Shown here in pieces: positions 1-11,300 of a DNA stretch of 64,000 nt. The notes under the pieces were generated by a model. That model ran no database searches, had not been told where the DNA came from, and saw nothing but the letters and a program-made list of their open reading frames with translations. The DNA comes from Zizania palustris. Its lineage: Eukaryota; Streptophyta; Magnoliopsida; Poales; Poaceae. Both the position numbers and the translations under genes were made by a program. Positions within the stretch are counted from its first letter, which is position 1. Each line of letters begins with the position of its first letter. Where the stretch lies: contig JAAALK010000288.1 of assembly GCA_019279435.1 (NCBI GenBank), positions 71,372,811 through 71,436,810 of the forward strand, written 5' to 3'.

Positions 1-839
1 TAAGATCTTCTAATAAACAGAGTTTCTGCCGCGAACTCTGGAAGCGGAATCGAACAGAAACATGCAAGCCGAGAAGATTAAAAGAAAACTGAGCGATGAA
101 AAACAGGCTTAGTTTGCTTGTGGTGAACAGAGGCGGCGCACACAGGGAGAGGAGCAGGAAACGATGAACAAAGTGACCCCAACTTTTTGCTGGATTAAAG
201 TGAATTACAGAATGGGTAACCCTAACCCTAGGAATTGGGGCCCTATTTATAGGCAGCCCAATTAGCCTAGAATATTCCATCAGACCCTTAGGGTTTTTTA
301 CAAACGCTGAAATAAAGGGAAAAGACCAAACTTCCCTTAGGATATTTTTACAGACTCGACTGACTGACTATGGGCCTAAGGACAAAATAGTAAACTCCTA
401 TTTACAGATGACTTATCCAGAAGCAGAGCTTTCGTAGCGACTACGGCTTCACTTTAGGACGGTCCGTTCCAAGATCAGCAGTCGTTAGTTTTGCCCGAAA
501 CTGACAAAGCGTCCACCGGCTTTGCACTAGGTACCCGGATTGGGTCGGCCCGATTCCGCAGCTATCTCAGCCCGGCAATCACTGGCCACCTATGTACCTG
601 AGTTAATCCTGGTCAACAGCAAAGTGGATCCTCTACTGCTCCTAGCCCATGTACCCGGATTGGGCCAGCCCGACTTCGCGGCCCCTCTGCCCGATAGTCG
701 CTCGCTGCCCGTGTACCTGAGTCACATGCGGCCCAGACACAACATGTCTTCTCCTATTTTCAGTCCTCTTTGACTTCCGTTGACAATGACTCATCACATC
801 TAGAGCCATGAGGCCCACGCTCTTCAGCATGGCTCCTCA
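1..839 (-). mobile_element. Ty1/copia (Sirevirus-type) LTR, outer U3 part
   Basis: This is the outer part of a copia LTR in the same orientation as the LTR at 4629-7021. It ends at 839 in the family's GGCTCCTCA terminus, so read on the minus strand the LTR begins TGAGGAGCC. A TATA-type CTATTTATAG lies at 243-252. The window edge cuts off the remainder, so it could be a solo LTR or the 5' LTR of a longer element. It shares variants with the 3' LTR of copia-2 (33688-34065) that both LTRs of copia-1 lack, notably GGCTCTAGATG and AAAGAGGACTGAAAA near the U3 start. The insertion interrupts the second RNase H of a gypsy element. Confidence 0.85.
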
Positions 840-2685
840 GCTAGGTCTTGAATTACTAGAATCTGTAGGTGCTAGACATGTTCACGCATACGGTGATTCT
901 TTGTAAGTAGTGCAACAAGTAGCTAAGAGTGATCAATGTTTTAACGGCTTGCTGAATAGTTACTTGGATAAATGTCTAGACATAGTTGCCACTTTCGATC
1001 ACTTCAAAATCTCTCACGTATCAAGAGAAGTCAATTCAGTCACAAATGATTTGGCTCAGCAAGAATCTGGTTACCAAGTCAGGAGAGGAAAATTTTCTGT
1101 ATTGGAGAAGCTGATGCTTGGTCTCACTGCCGAAGCCAGTAACGGTGAGCAGGCGCACGCTCCGGGTCGAACCCCTTGGGTCGCCGAAGGCCACCGCACG
1201 CTGAAGTCCCTGGATCGGAGTGCTCTTCCAACCAAGGGATCGGGCACGCCAGAGCCCATAGTCCGAAGCCTCCTGAATGGAGAAGGCTCCTCGGAGTCCG
1301 AAACCTCCAAAGGGCTTCGGCCCAGCACACTCCGGACGGCCACCCTGACCAGGCTTCGGCAGGAGCTGGAATAGCTCGGGGGGCACCCCGAAGTCAGTAA
1401 TTTAGAAGTTTCTTCAGAAGATGGACCAGCGAGACCCTCTGAAACCTGTAAGGGCGATTGGAGAGTCCCAATCATCCAGTATTTGGGAGACCCTAGCCAA
1501 AGAGTTGATCGGAAGGTTCGGCGGCAAGCGTTCAAATTCGTGTTGATAGACAGCACATTGTATCACCGAACCATCGACTGAGTACTGTTGAAGTGTTTAG
1601 ACCATGAGCAATCCCAAGTGGCTATAGGAGAAGTCCATGAAGGGATTTGCGGCACTCATCAGTTGGCCCGGAAAATGAGTTGGATGCTCAAAAGAGCAGG
1701 GTTTTATTGGTCGACTATGACCGAAGACTGTTTCAAGTACTACAGAGGGTAATATTCAGTTGGCTCCTGCCTCATTACTCAATCATATTGTCAAGCCATG
1801 GTCGTTTCGAGGTTGGAGTTTATACTTCATTGGCCAGATCTACCCTCCTTCCTCAAAAGGGCATCGGTTCGTGTTGATGGCAACAGATTACTTCAATAAG
1901 TGGACCGAGGTCGTACCTCTCAAGAACATGACTCACAATGAGGTACGTGATTTTATTTTGAAGCATATCATACATAGATTTGGCATTCCCCAAACTCTTA
2001 CTACGGATCAAGGTAGTTCATTTGTTTCTGGAGAAGGGACTTCGCCGAATATTATGGTATTAAGTTGATAAACTCTTCACCCTACTATGCTTAGGCCAAT
2101 GGTCAGGCCGAGTCTAGTAATAAAACCGTGATTAAGCTCATTAAAAAGAAAATTAAAGAGTTTCCTAAAAGGTGGCATGACGTGCTTTCAGAGGCGCTAT
2201 GGGCTTGTAGGATTGAAAAGCACGGTGCTACCAGGGTCAGTCCATATGAGTTGGTATATGACAAGAGGCCATTCTGCTTGTAGAGGTAGATCTTGGCGCT
2301 TTAAGAGTGTTAAAACAAGATGGCTTATCGATCGACGAGTATGAAATCCTTCTAAAGGATAATCTAGAGGAAGTGACCGATAAGAGACTAAGGGCTTTAG
2401 AAGCCATAGAAGTAGACAAGAAGAGAGTAGGTAAAGCCTACAATAAAAAGGTTAAACCAAAATCGTTTCAAATAGGAGACTTGGTGTGGAAAACGATTTT
2501 ACCCTTAGGCACAAAAAGTCCCAATTTGGTAAATGGTCGCATAGATGGGTAGGTCCTTTAAGATAGCCGAAATTGCTCCCGGCAACGCAGCCGTGTTGGA
2601 GTCCCTACAGGGAGAGCGGTTTCGAAGAGCTTTGAATGATAGGTACTTGAAAAGGTATTTCTTAAGTGTGTGGCAGACATCATAA
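840..2685 (+). pseudogene. Ty3/gypsy family A (Tat-type) pol 3' part: second RNase H and integrase
   Basis: This is the downstream third of a gypsy polyprotein. The frame starting at 841 reads through the core of a second, archaeal-type RNase H (HVHAYGDS near 885, then ISHVSREVNS near 1008). A charged linker follows (about 1130-1400). The zinc-binding part of integrase is near 1600-1740 (GICGTHQ, GFYW). The integrase core has the first Asp in MATDYF (about 1880), the second in TTDQGSSF (about 2005) and the Glu in ANGQAESS (about 2100). The C-terminal part ends at the stop 2683-2685. In-frame stops at 904, 1372, 1579 and 2092, plus frameshifts near 1750 and 2040, make it dead. The stop at 2092 is CAG changed to TAG. 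The extra RNase H before integrase is the hallmark of the Tat lineage. Confidence 0.85.
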
Positions 2686-3079
2686 AAAGTGTCGAAAAGC
2701 TGATATGGATGGTATCGTCTTCAGCTCGTTGTGCTTTTAGTTCGCTCAGTTCACTAAAAGGCAGTGGAGCATGTGTTGATAGCAAAAAAATGGCATTAAT
2801 GGCTAGATTGTCATAATATCAGTTTTGGTGATTTGGGCCGAAAAACACACAAGGCCGAAGTCCATTGAGCTATGGGCTCCGAAAGCCTCTAGCCAGCCCA
2901 TGGGCTTCGGCCGGGAAGCCTTCGGAGGCCCACGTCGTCGAAGCTTCTGCACGAGGGGCAGGCCTCGATGGGCCTGGCCGAAGCCCACTTCGGCAGAGGT
3001 AGAGTTGTATGCGTTTCTAGCTCAATTTTTATCTCTATATAGCCGTATTAATAGTAGATTAGATCAGAGATTAAGCCCC

Positions 3080-3088
3080 TATAAATAG
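3080..3088 (+). promoter_or_regulatory. TATA box of gypsy A1 LTR
   Basis: TATAAATAG is followed by GAGAGG. Transcription would start about 30 bases downstream, near the C-run at 3111-3121. The equivalent site is present in copy A2 (40169-40177, minus strand) and in altered form in copy A3 near 43012, so its position is conserved within the family. Confidence 0.6.
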
Positions 3089-3240
3089 AGAGGCGGGGCC
3101 AGCGTAGAAAGCCCCCCCCCCAACTCAAACCAAACCAAAGCCCTATGCTTTGATCGTATTTACTTTACCTTTATTTTCCTGTACCTCTTCGTGGGTTTGC
3201 CTGGAAGCCCTCCGTCAGCCGCTATGGAACAGTGGTAACC

Positions 3241-3350
3241 CTTGTTACTTTGCCTGTGAAGTATCTGTTAATCTACATAATAGATTGCAATCAGCTTGGT
3301 ACTTCGCCTGTGAAGTATCCGCAAATCTGCGTAACAAATTGCTACCTTCG
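3241..3350 (+). repeat. 54-bp tandem duplication in gypsy A LTR
   Basis: Two diverged units of about 54 bases each carry an ACTTCNCCTGTGAAGT-like palindrome followed by a GTATCCG..AATCTGCGTAA core. The duplication is also present in copies A2 (about 39905-40020, inverted) and A3 (about 43170-43268), so it predates the spread of the family. Confidence 0.7.
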
Positions 3351-4036
3351 CTACTAGTGCAACACTTAGCAAAATTCGGTCCTCGGGTCGAATTGGTACT
3401 TCGAATCGTCTTTGTTGTAGGTTCCTATGTTCGGAGCTACTTCGTCGGAGGTGTCCGGAGCTAAGAGATCGGTTTCGGAGGTCGCCAGGACACCCTTCGG
3501 CAGGACTGTAGGCTCTGGCAACAGGCTTCGTCAGCATACTTCGTCGCAACGGGCTTCGCCACGACCATAATCAGCACCAGATGAAGTTGCGCTCGCGCGT
3601 GGCCCTCGCGTCATCATCCCGAAGTTTGCTGTATCGGAGAGCTCACGCCGAACCCCGTTGTTCGGAGGTGATCGCCGCGTCCAGATCCATTCGGAGTCCA
3701 TCTTCGGCCGGATCAGTCCGAACGCCGAAGCACCCTTCGGTGGAATAGTTCATACCAGATGCCGAAGGTACACTTCGGTGACCCCTTCGCACCAGACTTC
3801 GAACCAGAAGGGCTCCGACTGGTTTGCTGATTTTATTCTGTTTAATCTATCTCTTTCGGCTAATTGGATTATTTTGTGTAATCTGGTTGCCTAGGGACTC
3901 CACCCCCCTTATCACGACTAAGGGTAGTCAGAACGCGACATCGGTGCCACGTCACGCTTAGGCTTGTCCCTAAGTATCTGTGCACTTTTGGATCGTCGAA
4001 CTGACCCAAGTGCGGGGGCACGTTTCCATGTAAACA

Positions 4037-4490
4037 CCGACGAGCTCAAGAAGCGCCCCTACTATAAGTGGCATGATTCACATTCCCATTATACTAACGA
4101 ATGCATTGTTTTTCGTCGATGGGTTCAATCGGCCATAGAAGAAGGACGATTGAGAATAGACCCCAGTCCAAAGGTGAAGCTGGACAAAGACCCCTTTCCC
4201 GTGAACACCATCGACCTCGACGAGAAGAGATTACTGATTCGGCCAGAGCAGGCAGAGTCAACTAAGGGAAAGCGGTCATTATTGGACAATCGTGAGCACG
4301 CACACTCGTGCTGAAGAACCCTGAAGTGGGAGTGTGGAAAAGAAATGTCAGTACATCTCCTTCGGCTAGGGCTCACAAGAAGCCGAAGGTAACATATCAG
4401 ATGTTTTTAACAAACATCAGAAAAAAGCCAAGGAAACAGGCCCCGCATGAAAAAGGCTAAAATAGCCGAAGCGGCCATGGCAATCGAAGG
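4037..4490 (+). pseudogene. Gypsy A gag C-terminal fragment (zinc-finger region)
   Basis: The reading frame continues directly from the LTR end. It encodes a Cys/His motif region (YKWHDSHSHYTNEC) followed by a conserved EEGRLRIDP segment. The same region in copy A2 (about 37440-37780, minus) keeps a first cysteine, CKWHDSHSH, where this copy has tyrosine, so the putative zinc ligand is lost here. It stops at 4312-4314. The first several hundred gag codons, the leader and the PBS are missing between the LTR and this fragment. Confidence 0.7.
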
Positions 4491-4628
4491 ATGGCTTCGG
4501 ATCAAAGTGGTCGAAACTTTCGCACCATGGCTTCAGACCTCAGTGGCTGAACCCTCCGCATAGTGGCTTCAGACCCAAGTGGTCGAACCCTCCGCACGTC
4601 GAGTTCAGGCCTCAATGGTCGAACCCTT
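4491..4628 (+). repeat. 36-bp (12-codon) tandem repeat in gypsy A gag
   Basis: Units of 35-36 bases occupy 4491-4526, 4527-4561, 4562-4597 and 4598-4628. The last unit is interrupted by copia-1 and completed at 16836 onward. Each unit has a GGCTTCAGAC or GAGTTCAGGC core and a GTGGTCGAACCCT core. The period is a multiple of three, so the repeat encodes a 12-residue motif. The same repeat is inverted in copy A2 around 37140-37290. Confidence 0.75.
4624..4628. other. Left target-site duplication of copia-1 (CCCTT)
   Basis: CCCTT lies directly before the LTR start at 4629 and is repeated at 16831-16835 directly after the second LTR. A perfect 5-bp duplication proves that 4629-16830 is one intact insertion event. 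Confidence 0.95.
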
Positions 4629-7021
4629 TGTAGGACCGAAAGTAGCGACCAGAGAGGGGTGAATGGGCACCTAAAAATTCTTTCGAATCAATGGCGTGCT
4701 CCCAACACCCAACACACCTCAACAGACTAACAGGTGGAAGTAAACAGATCAACAAAGCCTAAAAAGATCTAGACTATAAACGACCAGTGTCTTAAACAAA
4801 AAGACACCAACACAGTGCTAATAGGCATATTAATGAAAGCATTTAAAACATGGGCAGATTAAACTTCACAGAGATAAAACATCACACGCAATTAATCTGA
4901 GTGCATGTAAAATGAGAAGTCTTACAGTTCAACGTTGTCTCCTGTTTGGTACTTGATGAAGCCTACAGCGTCGAAGCCTGCTTCGAAGTCCTTGTGCGAA
5001 GGATGACGGAGTCGAAGCCTGATTCGGAGCAGTCGTGCGAAGGATGCAGATGTGAACTTCGAAGTCAGAATAAACACAGACCAAAGCTACCTTTCCGAAG
5101 TGTATACTTCGAAGCTAACACAAGAAACCAAAGCCTGCTAGCCAGTGTTCACAAAATTCAAACAGTAACCTCCGAAGCAAACAGACTCCGGAACCAATAT
5201 TCATGGAAAACCAAGCTACTAAGAAAAAATTGGTCTCTGCCGGAGCTTTTACTACCGAAGCTAGCTGTGATGCAACTACGGCGAAGTCTATCACAGAGGA
5301 GAGATTCCAGCGAAGCTAATCAATAAGTTCGAAGCCTACTTCGACACTGCATCAGCGAAGTTGCAACTTTAATATTTCGAAGTACACGAAAGCAACAGCA
5401 CACACCTAGATCTTCGAACCCTCTACGTGCTCCCGTGAAAACAGCCTATCCTCGAAGTACACAACGGGTCAAAGTAAACTTCGAACAGACGAAGTCTGAA
5501 CAAAAGCCCAGAGGTCACCTACCAAAACGCCGAAGTCTCTGCGTGCGGACTTCGCTCGAACGACGAAGAAAAAGCAACACACTTCGAAAGCGAAATAAGA
5601 AGATCTTCAGCGAAAATAGCCAAGCATAGCCTGTGCCATGCAAAGTGGGGCCCACGATGTATACTCTGAATAGGACCGCTTTCCCACAAGGCACAACTGC
5701 CAAAATTTCTAGCGCAAACACTGCTATACGAAGGCTAGCTGCAGGACTCTGGCTCCTAGGCATGCGCAAGCCCTAGGAAAACAACAGACTACACAGAACT
5801 TCTCAACAAGTCAAGACAGGAATGATGAAAGCCTAAAAGAAATACAGGATCTAGCCATTGCTAAACTAGCTGTCAGTCTAGCCACGGTTTAGATAGCAAG
5901 AGAAAGCAATTAAAATGCTCACTGCTGCATTACTGTGATGCTGCTAGTTGCTGCTTTGCGTGATTCATTAAAGAAACATACCAGCACTCATAGAAAAATA
6001 GGGACACAGAAATCGAGACAGTAGATTTAAACAGTAAAGTACTAGTGCCGTGTGCTGCGCTGTTTGAGAACAGAGAGCAAGTTTATTACCGCACGCAAAT
6101 GACTAGCAATAACCTGCAGGGATATACCGCTTGCTGCTAGTGCTATACTGCAACAGGAGAAAGACGCTCGATGATTTCAATGGCTTCAAGAATAAACAAA
6201 ACCTTCTGCGGTGAACTCAGAATGAATGATCAGAATAGAACACGCAAACTGATGCAAACCGAATAAAAACTTCAAGGTGTTACGATCAAAAGAACCAGAC
6301 AAACAAAGTAAAGTGAATAAAAACTTGTCGGCGGCGCAACCAGGAGGAACAATGAGAATGACCCAATCTTTTTGATTAGTAAAGTGATTTCAGAATGGGT
6401 CACCCTAACCCTAGGCATTGTGGCCCTATTTATAGGCAGCCCAATAGCCTAGGAAAATACCAAAAGACCCTTAGGGTTTTTACAGACGCTGAAATAAAAT
6501 GGAAAAGACCAAACTGCCCTTAGGATATTTTTATAGACTTGACTGACTGACTGTGGGCCTAAGGACAAAATAGTAAACTCCTATTTACAGATGACTTATC
6601 CTGAAGCGGAGCTTTCATAGCAACTACGGCTTCGCCTCAGAACGGTCCGATCCGAGATCGGTCGTCAGTTTTGCGCCGAAACTGACAAAGCGTCCACCGA
6701 CTTTGCACCAGGTACCCGGATTGGGCCGGCCTGATTCCGTAGCTCTCTCAGCCCAGCAATCGCTCGCCGCCCGTGTACCTGAGTCAATCCTGGTCAACAA
6801 CCTAGTGGATCATCTGCTGCTCCTAGCCCATGTACCCGGATTGGGCCAGCCCGACTTCGCGGACCCCTCTACCCGACAGTCGCTTGCTGCCTGTGTACCT
6901 GAGTCACATGCGGCCCAGACACAACAGGTCTTCTCCTCTCTTTGTGTCCTCTTGACTTCCGTTGACAATGACTCATCACATCCGGAGCCATGAGGCCCAC
7001 GCTCTTCAGCATGGCTCCTCA
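4629..7021 (-). repeat. Copia-1 3' LTR (2393 bp)
   Basis: It runs from TGTAGGACCG to GGCTCCTCA in + orientation. It matches 14450-16830 almost throughout, with scattered substitutions and small indels, for example near 5785-5800. The part 4950-5640 is unusually rich in TTCGAA palindromes, with eight between 4982 and 5588. Confidence 0.93.
6426..6435 (-). promoter_or_regulatory. TATA box of copia-1 3' LTR
   Basis: CTATTTATAG reads CTATAAATAG on the coding strand of the element. The same motif occurs at 243-252, 16235-16244 and 55386-55395 in the other copia LTRs, so it is the likely core promoter of the family. Confidence 0.6.
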
Positions 7022-7440
7022 ATCTCCCCCTTGATGAGTGCATTGTCAACACTTCTCTTCATCAGCTCTCCAGTACCTGCGAACACATGTGGAAACACGA
7101 AAACAAAACACAAGAAAACAGAGAAGAAGAAAATAAAGTAAAAGTTTAACCCTAATGACCAAAAGCCGAACAAAAAGCAGAAGCTGGTCATTATGGTTAA
7201 CCAAAAAGTAAAAACTCAAAACGAGTGCAATCTCAAAATTATCAACAAGGATATCAAAAGAGCAAGGACAAATGCGACAAAAAACTCCCCTGAAACAAAT
7301 CCCTGAGAAAGCTAAAATTCCCCCTTAAACTCTTCTCCATAATTTCTCCCCCTTGTTGACAATTGGACTCATCAAGCGAGACTAAATGCACTCTAAAGAT
7401 ACACAGACTCCCCCTGAAAGTGCAACTCCCCCTTAAAAAT
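7022..7440 (-). promoter_or_regulatory. Repeated polypurine tracts of copia-1
   Basis: The tract touching the LTR is 7022-7032 (AAGGGGGAGAT on the minus strand). Further GGGGGAG-type tracts lie near 7286, 7320, 7345, 7410 and 7428. A PPT primes plus-strand DNA synthesis, and multiple PPT copies are a known trait of Sireviruses. Confidence 0.75.
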
Positions 7441-8302
7441 GCAATGAATGCAACTGGGGTGCAGGTGGAGTGTAGAAAGTATGCTTCTCAGATATGATTG
7501 ACTGTAATTACAACATCTAGCAGGTATAGCAAAAGACATACTGTCTAAGACTCATGGCATGATCAGTGCAACAATGATATCCAAAGAAAATCATTAGCAC
7601 TGCATTTTTTCAATTTTCGCAAACAAAAGCATCACCATATTTTCCTAGTTGACAAGCAAGGTAAAGCATGAGATACAAAAGCTAACTGATATCTACCAAG
7701 ATAAGCATTGTCCAAAACAAAGTGCTTCAGCAAACTTGTTATCCTTTTAAATTTTCAGGATTTTTCTTTTTCCTTATTCATTTTTGCCAGGGGTTATTTG
7801 CATGTCAAACCTTATGCTAACCGACCAAGTCAAGCCTAGGCCAAAACTGGACCATCAGAAGCGCTTAAGACATTGGTCTTGGCATACACTACACTGTCCT
7901 AGTTCATACCAAAGTGCTATGGTACGCAGTCCAGAACAATGCAATGCGACAAAGCAAACCCACCTGGATCTTTTCAAATTACGCATAAAAAGGCATGGAA
8001 TTTTCATTCATTTTTGATTTTTATCATTTTTATAGCACATTTTCCATGTTAAAGCATATAGATGTCCAAGTTGCATATCTGCATCTAAGTGAGGAACTAG
8101 CTACAAGGTATGTAACAGATAGCAAAAGCATTCGGCCTACACATGCTAGTTACCAGAAGCAATGGTGATCATTTTTCAATTTTAAAGCATAAAAGCCATG
8201 CATATGACAGATATTAGACATATCAAGTGAACTGAAGCAAAACATGATCATTGACAAGTAATCAAAAGCATGTACCAGCTAGAATTAAATAAAGCAGTTC
8301 AA
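7441..8302 (-). other. Copia-1 non-coding region between pol and PPTs, with a conserved block
   Basis: About 0.9 kb without a long reading frame. The segment 7783-7975 is nearly identical to segments in copia-2 (about 32735-32945) and copia-3 (about 56650-56840), although the LTRs of copia-3 are very different. A 43-codon frame with an ATG at 7986 lies in it. Flanking parts are AT-rich and less conserved. Confidence 0.6.
7855..7986 (-). CDS. Conserved small ORF after pol, copia-1 (43 codons), doubtful
   Basis: The frame starts at the ATG complementary to 7984-7986 and stops at 7855-7857. Its product begins MRNLKRSRWVCFVALHCSG and contains LWYELGQCSVCQDQC, with five cysteines. The equivalent frame in copia-2 (32725-32862) also has an ATG at the same place. 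In copia-3 the body is open but the ATG is out of frame by one base. Every difference I see between copies changes an amino acid, so peptide-level selection is not supported. A conserved RNA or DNA element is as likely. Confidence 0.25.
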   Translation of the reverse strand: MRNLKRSRWVCFVALHCSGLRTIALWYELGQCSVCQDQCLKRF

Positions 8303-11300
8303 TCATATAACAGAAGCAAGCTTAAAGTGTGATATATGAATATGCATGATATGAACACACACAAAAAGACTCATGAAAAAAGTAAAGAATAAAGAAAACT
8401 GACTCAAAAATATCCTAAAAGGATACACAACACCCAAATCCCCTCGTAAACGCTCAAATGTAGACTGATCTAGGGGTTTGGTGAAAATGTCAGCTAACTG
8501 ATGATGGGTATCAACATGAAAAAGGTCAATGACACCTTTCTCATATTGATCCCGTAGAAAGTGAAAAAGCACATTAATGTGTTTGGTTTTTGAATGGAGA
8601 CCAGGGTTTTTCCCTACACTAATAGCACTGGTGCTGTCGCAAAACAGAGGAACTTTGGTAGGAAAGAACAACCCAAAGTCTCGCAAGGTGGAAATCATCC
8701 AAACCAACTGTGAGCAGCAGCTAGCAGCAGCTACATACTCAGCCTCAGTGGTCGAAAGTGCAACTCCAAACTATTTTTGAGAAGACCAATAAACAAGAGA
8801 CGAACCAAGAAACTGGCAAGTACCGGAAGTCGACTTGCGATCCAACCGGCACCCACCAAAGTCAGCGTCTGAAAAGACAGATAAATCAAGAGGTGATGAT
8901 GCTGAATAATAAAGACCAAGATCAGGCGCATAGGTGAGATACCTGAAAATGCGCTTGACAGCCTGCTGATGAGACGCGCGTGGTGAAGACTAAAAGCGCG
9001 CACACAGTCCTACGGCAAATTGTATGTCTGGCCTCGTCGCCAGTCAAGTACAGCAGCGAACCGATCATACCTCGAAACTCTCTCTCATTGACCTTGATGC
9101 CGCTCTCGTCCTTGTCCAGGCCCCTAGATGTACCCATTGGGGTCATCTGAGGCTTCAGCTCTCCACCAAAGTCGAATTTCTTCAACTTGTCCCGAGTGTA
9201 CTTACCCTGGTGGATGAAGGTGTCAGTCCTTGGTCTGCTTGATCTGGAGCCCTAGGAAGTAGCTTGAGCTCACCCATGAGGCTCATCTCAAACTCACTTG
9301 TGCATCTGCTCAGAAAACTTGGACACAAGAGCGTCAGTAGTACCGCCTAAAAATAATATCGTCCACGTAAATCTGAGCGACTAATAAATCTGAAGCATCT
9401 CTGAGCAAGAAAAGAGTTTTATCCACAGAACCCATCACAAAACCCTTCCCCAACAAAAACTGCTTCAACCGGTCATACCAAGCCCTGGGGGCTTGCTTCA
9501 TACCGTATAAAGCTTTTTGCAGCTTAAAACATGTCGAGGAAACTTAGGGTTCTCAAAACCGTGGGGGCTGCCTAACATAAACTTCCTCCTCTATGTACCC
9601 GTTCAGAAAAAGCACTCTTAGACATCCATTTGAAAAGGCTTAAAACCCTTCGAAGCGACAAAAGCTAAGAGAATGTGAATGGAATCAAGACGGGCAATAG
9701 GGGCGAAAGTCTCTTCAAAGTCAATACCCTCCTTCTGGCAAAAACCCTGAGCAACTAATCGAGCTTTGTTGCGCACCACAACCCCATCTTCACCTTGCTT
9801 GTTTTTGAACACCCACTTGGTGCCTATGGGGTTCCATCTGTGTGGTAGCTCAACCAGTGTCCAAACCTGATCGCGGACAAAATTCTCAAGCTCTTCTTGC
9901 ATGGCATTAATCCACTTCGAGTCAGAAAGAGCATGAGAAACGTCTCTAGGCTCAAAAGATGCAACAAAAGCAGATTCAGCAAACACAGCAAGAGAGTCAA
10001 TAGAAGAGCGCAAAGTCTTCTCAGAAAGATCACCGATGATGAGCTTTTAGGGGTGATCACGCTGAACTGCTCGGGATCCCTAGTGATCTGAAGTCACCTC
10101 ACCAGGAGTCAGCAGTTGGCACCTCTGGACTCAACTGAGGGGGCTCGATCAAAGTGGAAGAAGTGATCAGAGGTCCAGCCCTCGTCCTCAGTCGAAGTCT
10201 CAGAAGGTGTAGGGTTCTACAGGCTGTGCAGAAGGCCCACCCTCATCAGAAGCTGGAGTGTCATCATCTTCCTCGAAGATGGACTCTCCGAGCTCACCAT
10301 CTCTAGACAGCTGCAAAAGAAGGAGTCAAAGAAGGCAAGGACTCATCAAAAGAAACCTCACAAGTCTCGACAATCTACAGGGAGTTGAGGTTCCAAACAC
10401 GGAAGCCTTGAGAATGCAAAGCATAGCCAAGAAAAACTCCATCCCAGAAACGAGACTCAAACTTGTCCAAATGCCCTCCCTTCTTGAGCACAAAGCACTT
10501 GCAGCCAAACTGCTCGCAAGTGGCTCACCTTGGGCTGTCTGCCAAACCGCAACTCGTACGAAGTCTTACCTAGGTAAGCTCTAAGAAAAATGTGGTTGGC
10601 CAGATAGCAAGCCGTGTTCATGGCTTCAGCCCAAAAATGCCTAGGAGTCTTGTGCTCATCGAGCATCGTCTTGGCCATCTCGACTAGTGTGCGGTTCTTT
10701 CATTCCTACAATGTGGTTCTGTGGGGGAGTGTAAGGAGCAGAAAACTGATGATCAAGACACTGATCACTACAGAAGCTGACGAACTGAGAGTTATTGAAC
10801 TTAGAGCTGTTGTCAGAGCGAATCGCTCGCATCCGACTATTGTTCTCATTCTTCATCTTCAAAACCAGGTCATGAACAAAATGATAAGTCTCATCCTTAG
10901 ACTCCAAAAAGAAAACCCACGAGAATCGAGAAAAATCGTCAACGATCACAAGCGCGTACCACTTCCCACCGACTGAGCATACCCGAGATGGACCAACAGT
11001 GTCCATGTGTAACAGCTCTCCCGGGTACGAAGTCATCACTTGAGTCACAGGTGAGTGAGAAGCGGCAACAATTTTCCCATGACTGACAGGGATGGCAAAC
11101 TAGATCCTTCTCCATTTTAAGCTTGGGCAATCCTCGGATGAGGTCCATAGAGCTCAACCTGACTAGCAGATCAAAACTCAAATGGCCCAACCTCCTATGC
11201 CACTTCCTAGAGCTCAGAAGAGGATCCAGTAATCAAACAGCGAGAAGGGCCAAAAGAACTAGATAAAGTCAATCCGAAAATCCTTATCGAATGGTAAGAT

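Larger units (their letters stand above)
2774..4036 (+). repeat. Gypsy family A LTR (copy A1)
   Basis: The LTR starts TGTTGATAGC 88 bases after the integrase stop and ends CATGTAAACA. The same sequence recurs inverted at 39222-40467 and direct at 42715-43961. Inside are a TATA box (3080-3088), a poly-C run, a 54-bp tandem duplication (3241-3350) and a U5 dense in CTTCGG and TTCGGAG. Unusually, its end runs straight into the middle of gag, with no primer-binding site. Confidence 0.85.
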
